A stretch of DNA of 8,802 bases from Desulfotomaculum sp. (GCA_003445555.1 DMDI01000185.1:1-8802); one strand, 5' to 3'. Positions 1 through 7,110 are shown, counted from the first letter of the stretch. Notes: a model not told the origin generated them from the letters alone. Numbers and translations are program-made.

Positions 1-25
1 CGTCTGCCAATTCCGCCACTCCGAC
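1..25 (-). tRNA. tRNA-Leu, 5' part only (cut by window edge)
   Basis: The reverse complement of the first 25 bases reads GTCGGAG, TG, then GCGGAATTGGCAGACG. This is the acceptor-strand 5' half, the U8-G9 linker and the D-arm of a class II tRNA. The GCGGAATTGGCAGACG D-arm is highly typical of bacterial tRNA-Leu. The gene runs off the left edge, so the anticodon, variable arm and 3' end are not visible and the isoacceptor cannot be named. A strong promoter lies just upstream (94-65), so it is probably transcribed independently of the synthetase gene. Confidence 0.85.
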
Positions 26-64
26 ATTCAAAATCTTGTTCCTTACTCTTTTACCTTCTTAAAC

Positions 65-94
65 ATTATAAGCTTTCTTCTTAATATTTGTCAA
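65..94 (-). promoter_or_regulatory. Consensus sigma-A promoter of the tRNA-Leu gene
   Basis: On the minus strand a perfect -35 box TTGACA (94-89) is followed by an 18-base spacer and a perfect -10 box TATAAT (70-65). Transcription would start near position 58, giving a leader of about 33 bases before the tRNA at 25. The -35 box lies two bases beyond the stop codon of the acyl-CoA synthetase (97-99) and inside the loop and arm of a perfect AT-rich palindrome (81-100). Confidence 0.85.
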
Positions 95-100
95 TATTAA
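81..100. repeat. Perfect 8-bp inverted repeat over a stop codon and a -35 box
   Basis: TTAATATT, a 4-base loop TGTC, then AATATTAA. The right arm contains the TAA stop of the synthetase (97-99), and the -35 box of the tRNA promoter (89-94) spans the loop and the start of that arm. The stem is all A-T and no U-run follows on the minus strand, so it is a poor candidate terminator. It could be a protein-binding palindrome or chance in AT-rich DNA. Confidence 0.4.
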
Positions 101-2229
101 CGTCTACTTAAATAATTATACCAATGGGAAAGAGCGCGAATCGCCCGCTGCACTGTGCCGAAAACTGGTATTTTATGCCGGTAAAGGATCTGATAGGCCT
201 CTTGGGTTAATGAGGAAACAACTAAACAAGCGGCTATTGGTTTTTCGATTTGCGGGGCTATTTCTCCTACCCACGCCGCGAATTCTTCAAATAAAAAGGG
301 TTGGCGTCCCAAAAAGGTTGGGGCTCCGCCAACAACCAAAAGCAGGTCAACCCCTGGGTCATGGGCTATAATAAGAATAGCCTGTTGAAAAGCTTCTTTC
401 GCGGTGGAACTAAAACCAAGATCAATAGGATTTTTTATACTTGTTCCGGCCGTAGGTATAATTTTTTGCAATTCTTGCTGCGTTTCCTCGTTTAAGGTAG
501 CCAGGATAAAACCAAACTCATCACAAGCGTCCGCCGCTGAAACCCCTGCCCCTCCTTGTCCGGTAATAATGGCAATTTTATTTCCTGAAAGATGCTTATC
601 TTTGAAATAATAAAAGGCGGCCGTAGCTTCATTTAACTCTTCAACGCTATCCACTGAAATTACCCCCGTTTGTTTAAACAAACCATCCCATAAACGGGGG
701 GTCCCCGCTAAAGCACCGGTGTGGGAGACTACTGCCTTCCCCCCTGACTTGCTTCTCCCTGCTTTATAAATAATTACCGGCTTTTTTATCTCACGTAAGA
801 CATTTAACAGATTACGCGGCTTTTTAGCCCCTTCCAAGTAACCGGTAATAATTTCAGTATCGGGGTCGTCCTTCAAATAAGTTAATATTTCTTCTGGTCC
901 AATATCAAGTGCGTTACCCAAACTGATTAACTTAGCTATCGGGATATTCAAATCCTGCATCCCGACCTCATAAAAAGAAGCAATAGAACCACTTTGGGAA
1001 AAAAAGCTAACCACTCCGGGAACAGGTCTTTGCTGAGGAAAAAACGCTAAACCTCCTTTAGGGCAACAAATTCCCATGCAATTAGGCCCAATTAAACGTA
1101 TCCCTTGCTGGCGGGCGGTGTTAAATATTTCCTTCTCTAACTCCCGGCCTTCTTTGGTTCCCAACTCACTAAATCCCGAGGAAATTACAATTAACCAACG
1201 TGCCCCTTTGCCCCCGGCTTCTTTTTTAACCTGAGCCACCATTGGGGCCGCCACACAAACAAAAACAGTTTCCACCGGTTCAGGTATTTCGATTATACTT
1301 GGGTAAACCGGGTATCCTTCGTACTCCCTTATTTTTGGGTTAACCAAATAAACTTTTCCTTGAAAACCAATTTCCCGGATTGATTTCCAGATTAAATATC
1401 CCGGACGGGTAATATTACGGGAAAAACCTACAATAGCTATTTTTTGCGGCTGAAAAAGATAAGGCCAGAGTTCTTTAGAAACCGACAGACTGATAGGAAC
1501 ATCATCTTTATTAAAAGCTGAAGGTGCCTTTCTTGGATTTAAAGTAACTAAGGCATCAACAACTATAGGACGTCCCTTGGAAATAACCACTGGGTTAAGG
1601 TCAACACTGTTAATCTCTGCAATGTTTTCTAATTTACTTAAATTTAAAAGAATTTGACTTAAAGCTGTACGGTCTACCGGCTCTTCACCGCGAAAAAAGC
1701 CCAGTATCTTTCTAGTTCTAAAATCACCTAGCATAGCCTGAGCCTCTTCTTCTTTTAAAGAAGTCAGTCGAAAAGTCACATCATCCAAAACCTCCGCTAA
1801 AATTCCCCCTAGGCCAAAAACTATACAGGACCCAAAAAGTTCATCCTGGAGGTACCCGAACATAAGCTCCCGTCGCGCCATCAGCATCTCTTGCACTAAA
1901 AGACCTTCTGTTTCATCCTGACTTACCTTTTCACGTATCTCTTTAGCCGCCTTAAGTAAGGCATCCTGACTGGGAATATTTAGGTAAACCAGGCTCCTTT
2001 CTGTCTTATGGGTAATTTTTCGCCCGCAAGCCTTTAAAACTACCGGGTAGCCAATTTCCTTGGCGGCAGCACAAAGCTCCTGGTTCGCATAAAGATTAAC
2101 CAACTTTTCCCGGCAGATGGGTATCCCTATAGCGCTTAACAATTGTTTTGCCTCAAATTCAGAAAGTGCGCTTGCTTTTTCCTGTCGCGCTTTACTCAGA
2201 ATAGAATGGATAATTTTATCCCTTTCCAT
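97..2229 (-). CDS. Acyl-CoA synthetase (ADP-forming), single-chain, ATP-grasp domain first
   Basis: This 710-residue protein is of the NDP-forming acetyl/acyl-CoA synthetase family, which interconverts acyl-CoA, ADP and phosphate with acid, CoA and ATP in the cytoplasm. Residues 1-230 form the ATP-grasp (beta) part, with H74 in KITHKT at the place of the family's second phosphohistidine and the SVDLNPVV strand near 208-215. Residues about 258-390 form the CoA-binding Rossmann domain (IAIVGFS, GPNCMG at 381-386). Residues 400-700 form the succinyl-CoA-ligase-like domains, with the phosphohistidine H503 in VVSHTGALAG and a glycine loop GQGGAG at 557-562. Both relay histidines are present, so it looks active. 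The domain order is beta-alpha, whereas many single-chain members are alpha-beta. ATG is preceded by AAGGAG (2241-2236) six bases away, and the mmgE remnant ends 15 bases upstream. The acid substrate cannot be predicted. Confidence 0.9.
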   Translation of the reverse strand: MERDKIIHSILSKARQEKASALSEFEAKQLLSAIGIPICREKLVNLYANQELCAAAKEIGYPVVLKACGRKITHKTERSLVYLNIPSQDALLKAAKEIREKVSQDETEGLLVQEMLMARRELMFGYLQDELFGSCIVFGLGGILAEVLDDVTFRLTSLKEEEAQAMLGDFRTRKILGFFRGEEPVDRTALSQILLNLSKLENIAEINSVDLNPVVISKGRPIVVDALVTLNPRKAPSAFNKDDVPISLSVSKELWPYLFQPQKIAIVGFSRNITRPGYLIWKSIREIGFQGKVYLVNPKIREYEGYPVYPSIIEIPEPVETVFVCVAAPMVAQVKKEAGGKGARWLIVISSGFSELGTKEGRELEKEIFNTARQQGIRLIGPNCMGICCPKGGLAFFPQQRPVPGVVSFFSQSGSIASFYEVGMQDLNIPIAKLISLGNALDIGPEEILTYLKDDPDTEIITGYLEGAKKPRNLLNVLREIKKPVIIYKAGRSKSGGKAVVSHTGALAGTPRLWDGLFKQTGVISVDSVEELNEATAAFYYFKDKHLSGNKIAIITGQGGAGVSAADACDEFGFILATLNEETQQELQKIIPTAGTSIKNPIDLGFSSTAKEAFQQAILIIAHDPGVDLLLVVGGAPTFLGRQPFLFEEFAAWVGEIAPQIEKPIAACLVVSSLTQEAYQILYRHKIPVFGTVQRAIRALSHWYNYLSRR

Positions 2230-2244
2230 AATTTTCTCCTTTCT

Positions 2245-2559
2245 TCAGCCGGAAACAGCTTGCATAAGCTGACCGATATCTTTAACTTCTTCCAAACTTT
2301 CTATAAGAGCTAGGGACTGAGTTATCGCGCTTTGGGGCAAAACTAACCGGGCACAATCTTTATACTTTGCCGCTACTTGCTCGTGAGATAGAGGATTTTC
2401 AGGATAACCTTTGGGCTTTTCCAAATGACCGCTTAGTATACGGTTATCTTTTAAGGTAATCTTAATGGTGGTCATCATTATAGGGTAAGAAGGCTCAATT
2501 GGTATATCTTCCCACTTAGTATGGACAATAAAGCAAGCTACTTTTTCTGTAATTTGCAT
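2245..2559 (-). CDS. Internally deleted MmgE/PrpD family protein (104 aa, open but probably not catalytic)
   Basis: The family consists of dehydratases, isomerases and decarboxylases of about 450 residues (2-methylcitrate dehydratase, cis-aconitate decarboxylase). This ORF has 104. Its first 20 or so residues (ITEKVACFIVHTKWEDIP) resemble the family N-terminus. From about residue 25 the text jumps to the family C-terminus: a TIKITLKDNR strand, then KPKGYPENPLSHEQVAAKY and a leucine-rich terminal helix. The missing middle, roughly 330-350 residues, would contain most of the active site. The two ends are joined in frame, ATG has an AAGGGAG site (2575-2569) nine bases away, and the ORF has no stop, so a small protein may still be made. 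It sits 64 bases after the OYE gene and 15 before the synthetase. The assignment is by remembered family pattern. Alternatives are a partner protein built from the C-terminal domain, or a recent deletion not yet decayed. Confidence 0.7.
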   Translation of the reverse strand: MQITEKVACFIVHTKWEDIPIEPSYPIMMTTIKITLKDNRILSGHLEKPKGYPENPLSHEQVAAKYKDCARLVLPQSAITQSLALIESLEEVKDIGQLMQAVSG

Positions 2560-2588
2560 TGATTAAAACTCCCTTCCTAAAACAAAGA

Positions 2589-2624
2589 TTCTTACCTACC
2601 TCACCAGCACATAGGGTTTTCCGC
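2589..2624 (-). pseudogene. Relic of the 3' end of another radical SAM/SPASM gene
   Basis: Read on the minus strand, this stretch gives A-E-N-P-M-C-W then a stop. That matches the last residues of radical SAM protein B (AEDPMCW, then RGR). Over 36 bases it agrees at 30 positions with 4883-4848, including sequence past the coding end of B. Nothing of the rest of such a gene remains, because the OYE stop codon (2626-2624) abuts it. It is best read as the trace of a radical SAM copy that once preceded the mmgE gene here. Confidence 0.65.
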
Positions 2625-4624
2625 TAAATTACCCGGGCAATTTCCGCGGCTTCTCTAATGGCCCACATTACATCACGGGGTTTTACGCAATCTCCTATTT
2701 GGTAAACTTCCAACCCTTTTTGCTTTAATTCTTCCCCCAACCCTTGCTCTGGCTTTACGCCTACTGCCAGTATAACTGTATCGGCAGTTAGCCAAGTTAA
2801 ATCATTATTAAAAACAATGTATATTCCTTCTGCTCCTATTTCGGCTACCGGACAATTTTGGTAAATATAAACCCCTTTTTCTATTAACCGGTTACGGAGA
2901 GTAAGATAAACATTTCTTTCCATATCTCGGCCTAAAGCCCGGCGGGTAACTATACTTACTTTTTTCCCCTCATCAGCTAAGGCATCAGCAATTTCCATTC
3001 CTAAAGATCTTCCCCCGATAACCACCACATTTTTTCCTACTCTCGCTTTACCTAAAATAACATCATTAACCTGAACCACACTATTTTGGGCCGCAAAAGG
3101 CATTTCTATAGTTTGGGGAGTCGCTCCGGTGGCTAAAACCACCACATCAGGCTTTAACTCTTCAACCAAGGAAGGGGTGACTTTAGTGTAAAGCTTTATA
3201 TATACCCCAGCCTTTTGTAGTCCCCGGACAAGGTAAGCCAGCAGCTTGACATAATCATTCTTTTTTTGTTTTTGCTTGGAAGCAATATACCACTGACCTC
3301 CTGGATAATCATTTTGCTCGTATAAGGTCACCCGATGCCCTCTTTCCGCAAGCGTACGGGCTGCTTCCATCCCAGCCGGGCCACCTCCTACCACCATTAC
3401 TTTTTTAGGTTTTAAAGCTGTTTTTAACGCAAATTCTTTTTCCCGCAGCACAGCTGGATTAACGGCACAAGATAATCCCTCTTTCAAAAAGTGGGAGTGA
3501 GCACCAAAATTAAAACAATTTAAACAATAAATACAAGGTCGAATTTCCTCCAAACGTCCTTCTTTTACTTTTTTCGGCCAGTAAGGATCGGCAAATAAAG
3601 CCCGCCCTAAAGCCACAAAGTCTGCTTTTCCTTGACTTAATATTTCATTTGCCAAGTAGGGGTCGTTAATTTTTCCTACAGTAATTACCGGTACCTTTAC
3701 CACTTTTTTTACTGCCTGGGCTAAATGGACCAGGGCGCCAGGCGGAAATAAAAAGCTGGGATATTGCCAGTCAATTGAGGCCTGCTCGCTTGCCGATACA
3801 TCTAAAGCATCGGCGCCGGCTTCCACAAAAAGAGGAGCTTGCGGTACTACTTCTTCAATATTTATTCCCCCGGGTAAAAAATCACTTCCGCTTAACCGGA
3901 ATAATACAGGAAAGCCTGGTCCCACTTTTTGCTTCACGGCCGCAATGACTTCGCAAGCAAAACGCGCTCTTTTTTCAATACTTCCCCCGTACTCATCGTT
4001 TCTTCGGTTAACTAAAGGGGAAAGAAACTGACTTATCAAATAACCGTGACCGCCGTGGATTTCTACCGCGTCAAAACCCGCTTCTCTAACCCGATAGGCC
4101 GCTTCGGCAAAGCCACGGATAATTCGTTTAATATCTTCCTTGCTTGCTTCTTGCGGGGGTTCATTTCCTCTCACCCAAATAGTTTCTTCTTGCTGCTCCC
4201 TTGACCCGGGAATCTCAATGACCCTAAGGAGGCGGGGAACAGGTGAGGGAGCAATAACTTTAATATCTTCAGGATTAGGTATGGTCCCTTTATAATCAAC
4301 TAATAGCCTGCCATGGTGGACCAACTGAAAGGCGGTTTTAGCCCCGTTTTGGTGAATAGCTTCACTAATCTTTTGCATTCCCGGAATAAATTTATCATCG
4401 TAAATTGAAGGACGATGAGGGGCCCTGCTTTCCCGCATAATAATACTGGATTGGCAAATAATAAAACCCACGCCACCCTTAGCCCGTTCGGCATAATAAT
4501 TAACCGTTCTTTCCGTTATTTCTCCTTCTGGACCATGGGTGGCCGTACCCATAGGAGACATAATCAACCTGTTCTTTAGCTCCATTTGACCAATTTTTCC
4601 CGGTTGAAATAAAAAAGAAAACAT
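2624..4624 (-). CDS. OYE-family FMN/4Fe-4S/FAD oxidoreductase (2,4-dienoyl-CoA reductase / enoate reductase type)
   Basis: This 666-residue flavoenzyme reduces activated C=C bonds with NAD(P)H by passing electrons through FAD, a 4Fe-4S cluster and FMN. Residues 1-350 are the Old Yellow Enzyme TIM barrel, with PMGTATH near the FMN site and VEIHGGHGYLISQFLSP at 187-203, whose Y195 corresponds by position to the proton-donating tyrosine of dienoyl-CoA reductase. Cysteines 364, 367, 370 and 386 (CIYCLNC, then GLSCAVNP) should hold the cluster. Residues 408-440 form a first dinucleotide fold (VVGGGPAGMEAA). A second at 533-560 reads VVVIGGRSLGMEIA, with Arg where a third Gly is usual. An IGDC motif closes the FAD domain at 643-646. 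About 25 extra residues seem inserted at 130-158. ATG follows AAGGAGG (4637-4631) by six bases. The substrate, whether free enoate or enoyl-CoA, is not decidable from sequence. Confidence 0.9.
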   Translation of the reverse strand: MFSFLFQPGKIGQMELKNRLIMSPMGTATHGPEGEITERTVNYYAERAKGGVGFIICQSSIIMRESRAPHRPSIYDDKFIPGMQKISEAIHQNGAKTAFQLVHHGRLLVDYKGTIPNPEDIKVIAPSPVPRLLRVIEIPGSREQQEETIWVRGNEPPQEASKEDIKRIIRGFAEAAYRVREAGFDAVEIHGGHGYLISQFLSPLVNRRNDEYGGSIEKRARFACEVIAAVKQKVGPGFPVLFRLSGSDFLPGGINIEEVVPQAPLFVEAGADALDVSASEQASIDWQYPSFLFPPGALVHLAQAVKKVVKVPVITVGKINDPYLANEILSQGKADFVALGRALFADPYWPKKVKEGRLEEIRPCIYCLNCFNFGAHSHFLKEGLSCAVNPAVLREKEFALKTALKPKKVMVVGGGPAGMEAARTLAERGHRVTLYEQNDYPGGQWYIASKQKQKKNDYVKLLAYLVRGLQKAGVYIKLYTKVTPSLVEELKPDVVVLATGATPQTIEMPFAAQNSVVQVNDVILGKARVGKNVVVIGGRSLGMEIADALADEGKKVSIVTRRALGRDMERNVYLTLRNRLIEKGVYIYQNCPVAEIGAEGIYIVFNNDLTWLTADTVILAVGVKPEQGLGEELKQKGLEVYQIGDCVKPRDVMWAIREAAEIARVI

Positions 4625-4696
4625 TACTTTCCTCCTTCCCGCTTTAAACTTCTTTAATTATCTTCAGTTTTTCTGCCATTAATAGCCGGTTTAAAA

Positions 4697-4788
4697 GCTG
4701 ATCGATACTTTAACTTCTTTCAAACTCTCCATAAGAGCCAAGGATCAAATTTTAGCCCTTTGGAGTAAAACTAACCGGACATAATCTT
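4697..4788 (-). pseudogene. Decayed 3' end of a second mmgE/prpD gene
   Basis: The 226 bases between radical SAM B and the OYE gene hold no intact gene. Positions 4697-4788 align with 2268-2360, the 3' end of the neighbouring mmgE gene: about 75 of 93 columns match, with one single-base gap. In the matching frame the relic reads DYVRLVLLQRAKI, a TGA stop, then SLALMESLKEVK and a frameshift. The 104-aa protein has DCARLVLPQSAITQSLALIESLEEVKDI at the same place. Weaker similarity probably continues to about 4679. A 12-codon ORF at 4841-4803 (MVTSFIKKRQPR), nine bases after a GGAGGTGA-like site at the end of radical SAM B, may mark where this gene used to start, but its similarity to the mmgE N-terminus is not convincing. 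Confidence 0.8.
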
Positions 4789-4850
4789 AGGGCCATAAAT
4801 CTTTATCGTGGCTGTCTTTTCTTAATAAAAGACGTAACCATTTAAGCTTC

Positions 4851-5930
4851 TCACCTCCCTCGCCAGCACATAGGATCCTCCGCCATAATATCACCGGTCG
4901 TCCGGTAAGCGTCGCGCCGGCAACCCCCGCAAATATAACGATTGACACAGTTGCCGCACCGTCCTTTTAAGTTTTCTCTGTTTCTTAACTGCTTTAAGAT
5001 TTCCGAATTACGCCAGATTTCTATGAGCTTTTTTTCCTTTAGGTTCCCTAAAAGGTCTTCGGCATAACGTCCGCATAACATCATTTCTCCGTTTGCCTTT
5101 AAAAAAAAGGAATATATCCCGGTAAAACAACCAACGCAAAAATCATAAAAGTTATCCGAAAGATTAGGGTCAATACAAATTTTTTTTGTATTTTCATCTT
5201 CGGAGATAATATAGCGGTTTTCAAATCCTATCCGACTAATCCCGTATTTTTTTTGAGCTTGAAAAAGATACCTTTGCATTTCCCGGCGCTGCTCGCGCGA
5301 TAAAACCAACTCATTCCTGCCTTTTGCCCGTCCGCCAGCGCGGAATTCTTGAACGTTTAAGGCCACGTCAAGTTCAAGGGCAAGCGCTAAAACATCCTTT
5401 AATTCTGGAAAATTCGTTTGAGAAATGGTAAAAGAAATACGCGTGGACATACCCTCCCGTAAGCAATTCTTAATGGCTTCAATTGCTTTTTCAAAACTCC
5501 CTTCGCCTCTATTAGCATCATGTGTTTCTGGTATTGCTCCGTCTAAGCTAACCATAACCTGCCGCAACCCTGCTTGAGCTAATTTAGAGGTATATTTTTC
5601 ATTGAGCAAATAGCCATTGGTAACTAATCCCACCGAAGAAATAGACCTGGTGGCGTATCTAACCACCGGGATTAAATCTTCTCTTACGGTTGGCTCGCCA
5701 CCCCCAAAAGACATATGCGTTACCCCTGCTTGTACCATATTGTCAATGACCTGATACAACTCTTGAGTAGTAAGTTCATCCGCTAAAGGACGGTCAGCAG
5801 CCGTACCACATAGCTTACACTTAAGATTACAAGCATTGGTAAAATTAAGCCCTACAATAAGCGGTTTAGCTTTCTTTGCAGCCCCATTATACTTTTGGCG
5901 GGTTACGACTAAAAATTCTTCCTGTTTCAC
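4851..5930 (-). CDS. Radical SAM/SPASM protein B
   Basis: This is a 359-residue radical SAM enzyme with a C-terminal SPASM domain. The group uses S-adenosylmethionine and Fe-S clusters, often to modify peptides (anaerobic sulfatase maturase, PqqE) or tetrapyrrole precursors (NirJ, AhbC/D). The CX3CX2C cluster motif is CNLKCKLC at residues 34-41, followed by GGGEP at 76-80. The SPASM part begins near 250 and has Cys 252, 265, 268, 286, 325, 328, 334, 337 and 355, ending in CGGCRRDAY and EDPMCW. The start is GTG at 5930, nine bases after AAGGAG (5945-5940). A TTG at 5939 would give three more residues but touches the ribosome binding site. It lies 19 bases after its paralogue A, so the two are surely co-transcribed. 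The substrate is unknown. The C-terminal CGGCR pattern resembles NirJ/Ahb-like and tungsten-enzyme cofactor-modifying proteins, but no haem genes are nearby. Confidence 0.9.
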   Translation of the reverse strand: MKQEEFLVVTRQKYNGAAKKAKPLIVGLNFTNACNLKCKLCGTAADRPLADELTTQELYQVIDNMVQAGVTHMSFGGGEPTVREDLIPVVRYATRSISSVGLVTNGYLLNEKYTSKLAQAGLRQVMVSLDGAIPETHDANRGEGSFEKAIEAIKNCLREGMSTRISFTISQTNFPELKDVLALALELDVALNVQEFRAGGRAKGRNELVLSREQRREMQRYLFQAQKKYGISRIGFENRYIISEDENTKKICIDPNLSDNFYDFCVGCFTGIYSFFLKANGEMMLCGRYAEDLLGNLKEKKLIEIWRNSEILKQLRNRENLKGRCGNCVNRYICGGCRRDAYRTTGDIMAEDPMCWRGR

Positions 5931-5939
5931 TAAAAACAA

Positions 5940-5945
5940 CTCCTT
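5940..5945 (-). promoter_or_regulatory. Ribosome binding site deciding the GTG start of radical SAM B
   Basis: AAGGAG on the minus strand ends directly against a TTG codon (5939-5937), leaving no spacing for it, and lies nine bases before the GTG at 5930-5928. The GTG is therefore the likely start, and the protein begins VKQEEF (read as M). Confidence 0.75.
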
Positions 5946-5949
5946 AAGA

Positions 5950-7110
5950 TTACCTTATTGTACCATCCTCATTGCTTTCTTCTACCCAACAATACGGGTC
6001 AGGTCCCATAAGGTCACCGGTAAAAATATACGCGGCTCTTCTGCACCCGCCACAAACGTATTTATAAGCACACCGGCCGCATTTTCCTTTTAAATTCTCC
6101 CTGTTTCTAAGCTGCTTTAACATTTCCGCATTTTTCCATATTTCCTTCAAGCTTTGCTTTTTCAAGTCTCCTATTTCCAAATGAAGCATATCGCCCGTGG
6201 CCACCTTTCCGGAAGCCGTAATCATATAATTATAAATCCCGCTTATACACCCTACTCCAAAGTCAAAAAAACCACAGTGCGCACAAGGTTCCACCAGTAT
6301 TTTTTTTGTTTCTTCCTGCTCGGAAACAATATAACGGTTTTCAAAGATAATGTTAGCCAACCCCTTCTTATTTTGCTGCTTAAATAAATATCGCTGCGTT
6401 TCTTTACGTTGTTCCTTGGTTAATACCCAATCCTTTTTCCCGTGGGCATGACCCAGGGGAAGAAATTCCACCATGGTAAACTGAACTCCAAGGTCTTCAC
6501 ATAAAGCAATTGTCTCCGGAAGTTCGTGATAATTTATTTTAGAAAGGGTCATAATTAAAATCACGCTTGGCACGCCAGCAGCCTTAAAACCCTTTAAAGC
6601 ATTTATTGCCTTCTCAAAAGTACCTTTTCCCCTGTTCCAATCGTGACTTTCTTTTAGTCCGTCCACACTAACCTTTACCTGCCCTAAGCCTGCCGCGGCC
6701 AATCTTTCAATTAATTGATCATTTAATAAAGATCCGTTAGTATTTAAAGCAATAAACATCCCTTTCACTTCCGCAGCGTACCAAACAAGGTCTACTAAAT
6801 CATCTCTCAAGGTAGGCTCGCCTCCGGCAAACTGAACGGCTATCGTCCCCGCTTCGGCCACGTTATCTAAAATAGCGTAAACATCTTCAGTGCTTAAGGG
6901 ATCATTTTTTCTTTCCGGCGGCTGTTCTAAATTACACTGGCAAAAGTGGGCATCGGCAAAACAGTACCGGCACCTTAAATTACAGTCATCCGTAAGACTA
7001 AACCAGGCCAACAAGGGTTTGGCTTCTTCCCTAATGGCCCGGTAAAATTTCTCCCTGGTGATTTTTTGAAATTCCGCTGGTGAAATTTCATTTTGATCAT
7101 GGCTACTCAT
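5950..7110 (-). CDS. Radical SAM/SPASM protein A (diverged twin of B)
   Basis: This 386-residue protein is clearly paralogous to B throughout. Shared stretches include KAINALK/KAIEAIK, FENRYI(V/I)SE, LKQLRNRENLKG and CGGCRR(A/D)AY. The radical SAM motif is CNLRCRYC at residues 43-50, followed by GGEP at 96-99. The cysteine set differs from B. A has extra CQC cysteines at 57 and 59 and a CAHC pair at 276 and 279. It shares C288, C344, C347, C353, C356 and C374. It lacks the cysteine B has after ANGEMML; A reads ASGKVATGDM at that place. The auxiliary clusters are therefore probably bound differently, which suggests distinct or consecutive reactions or a heteromeric pair. ATG at 7110 has only a weak G-rich site (GGGGGC) upstream. 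The gene follows the 158-aa protein by 58 bases. The substrate is unknown. Confidence 0.9.
   Translation of the reverse strand: MSSHDQNEISPAEFQKITREKFYRAIREEAKPLLAWFSLTDDCNLRCRYCFADAHFCQCNLEQPPERKNDPLSTEDVYAILDNVAEAGTIAVQFAGGEPTLRDDLVDLVWYAAEVKGMFIALNTNGSLLNDQLIERLAAAGLGQVKVSVDGLKESHDWNRGKGTFEKAINALKGFKAAGVPSVILIMTLSKINYHELPETIALCEDLGVQFTMVEFLPLGHAHGKKDWVLTKEQRKETQRYLFKQQNKKGLANIIFENRYIVSEQEETKKILVEPCAHCGFFDFGVGCISGIYNYMITASGKVATGDMLHLEIGDLKKQSLKEIWKNAEMLKQLRNRENLKGKCGRCAYKYVCGGCRRAAYIFTGDLMGPDPYCWVEESNEDGTIR

Noticed and set aside
301..610. Two overlapping plus-strand ORFs of 64 and 68 codons
   Set aside because: They lie wholly inside the well-supported synthetase gene on the other strand, have no ribosome binding site or family resemblance, and read as shadow frames.
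4300..4494. 64-codon minus-strand ORF in another frame of the OYE gene
   Set aside because: It is nested in a clearly coding frame with strong motifs, and has no independent translation signal.
4814..4833. Perfect 7-bp inverted repeat (GTCTTTT, 6-base loop, AAAAGAC) after radical SAM B as a terminator
   Set aside because: The stem is short and A-T rich with no U-run after it, and downstream genes lack their own clear promoter.
5836..6387. Plus-strand ORFs of 85 and 77 codons over the radical SAM genes
   Set aside because: They overlap conserved cysteine-motif coding sequence on the minus strand and show no recognisable protein character.
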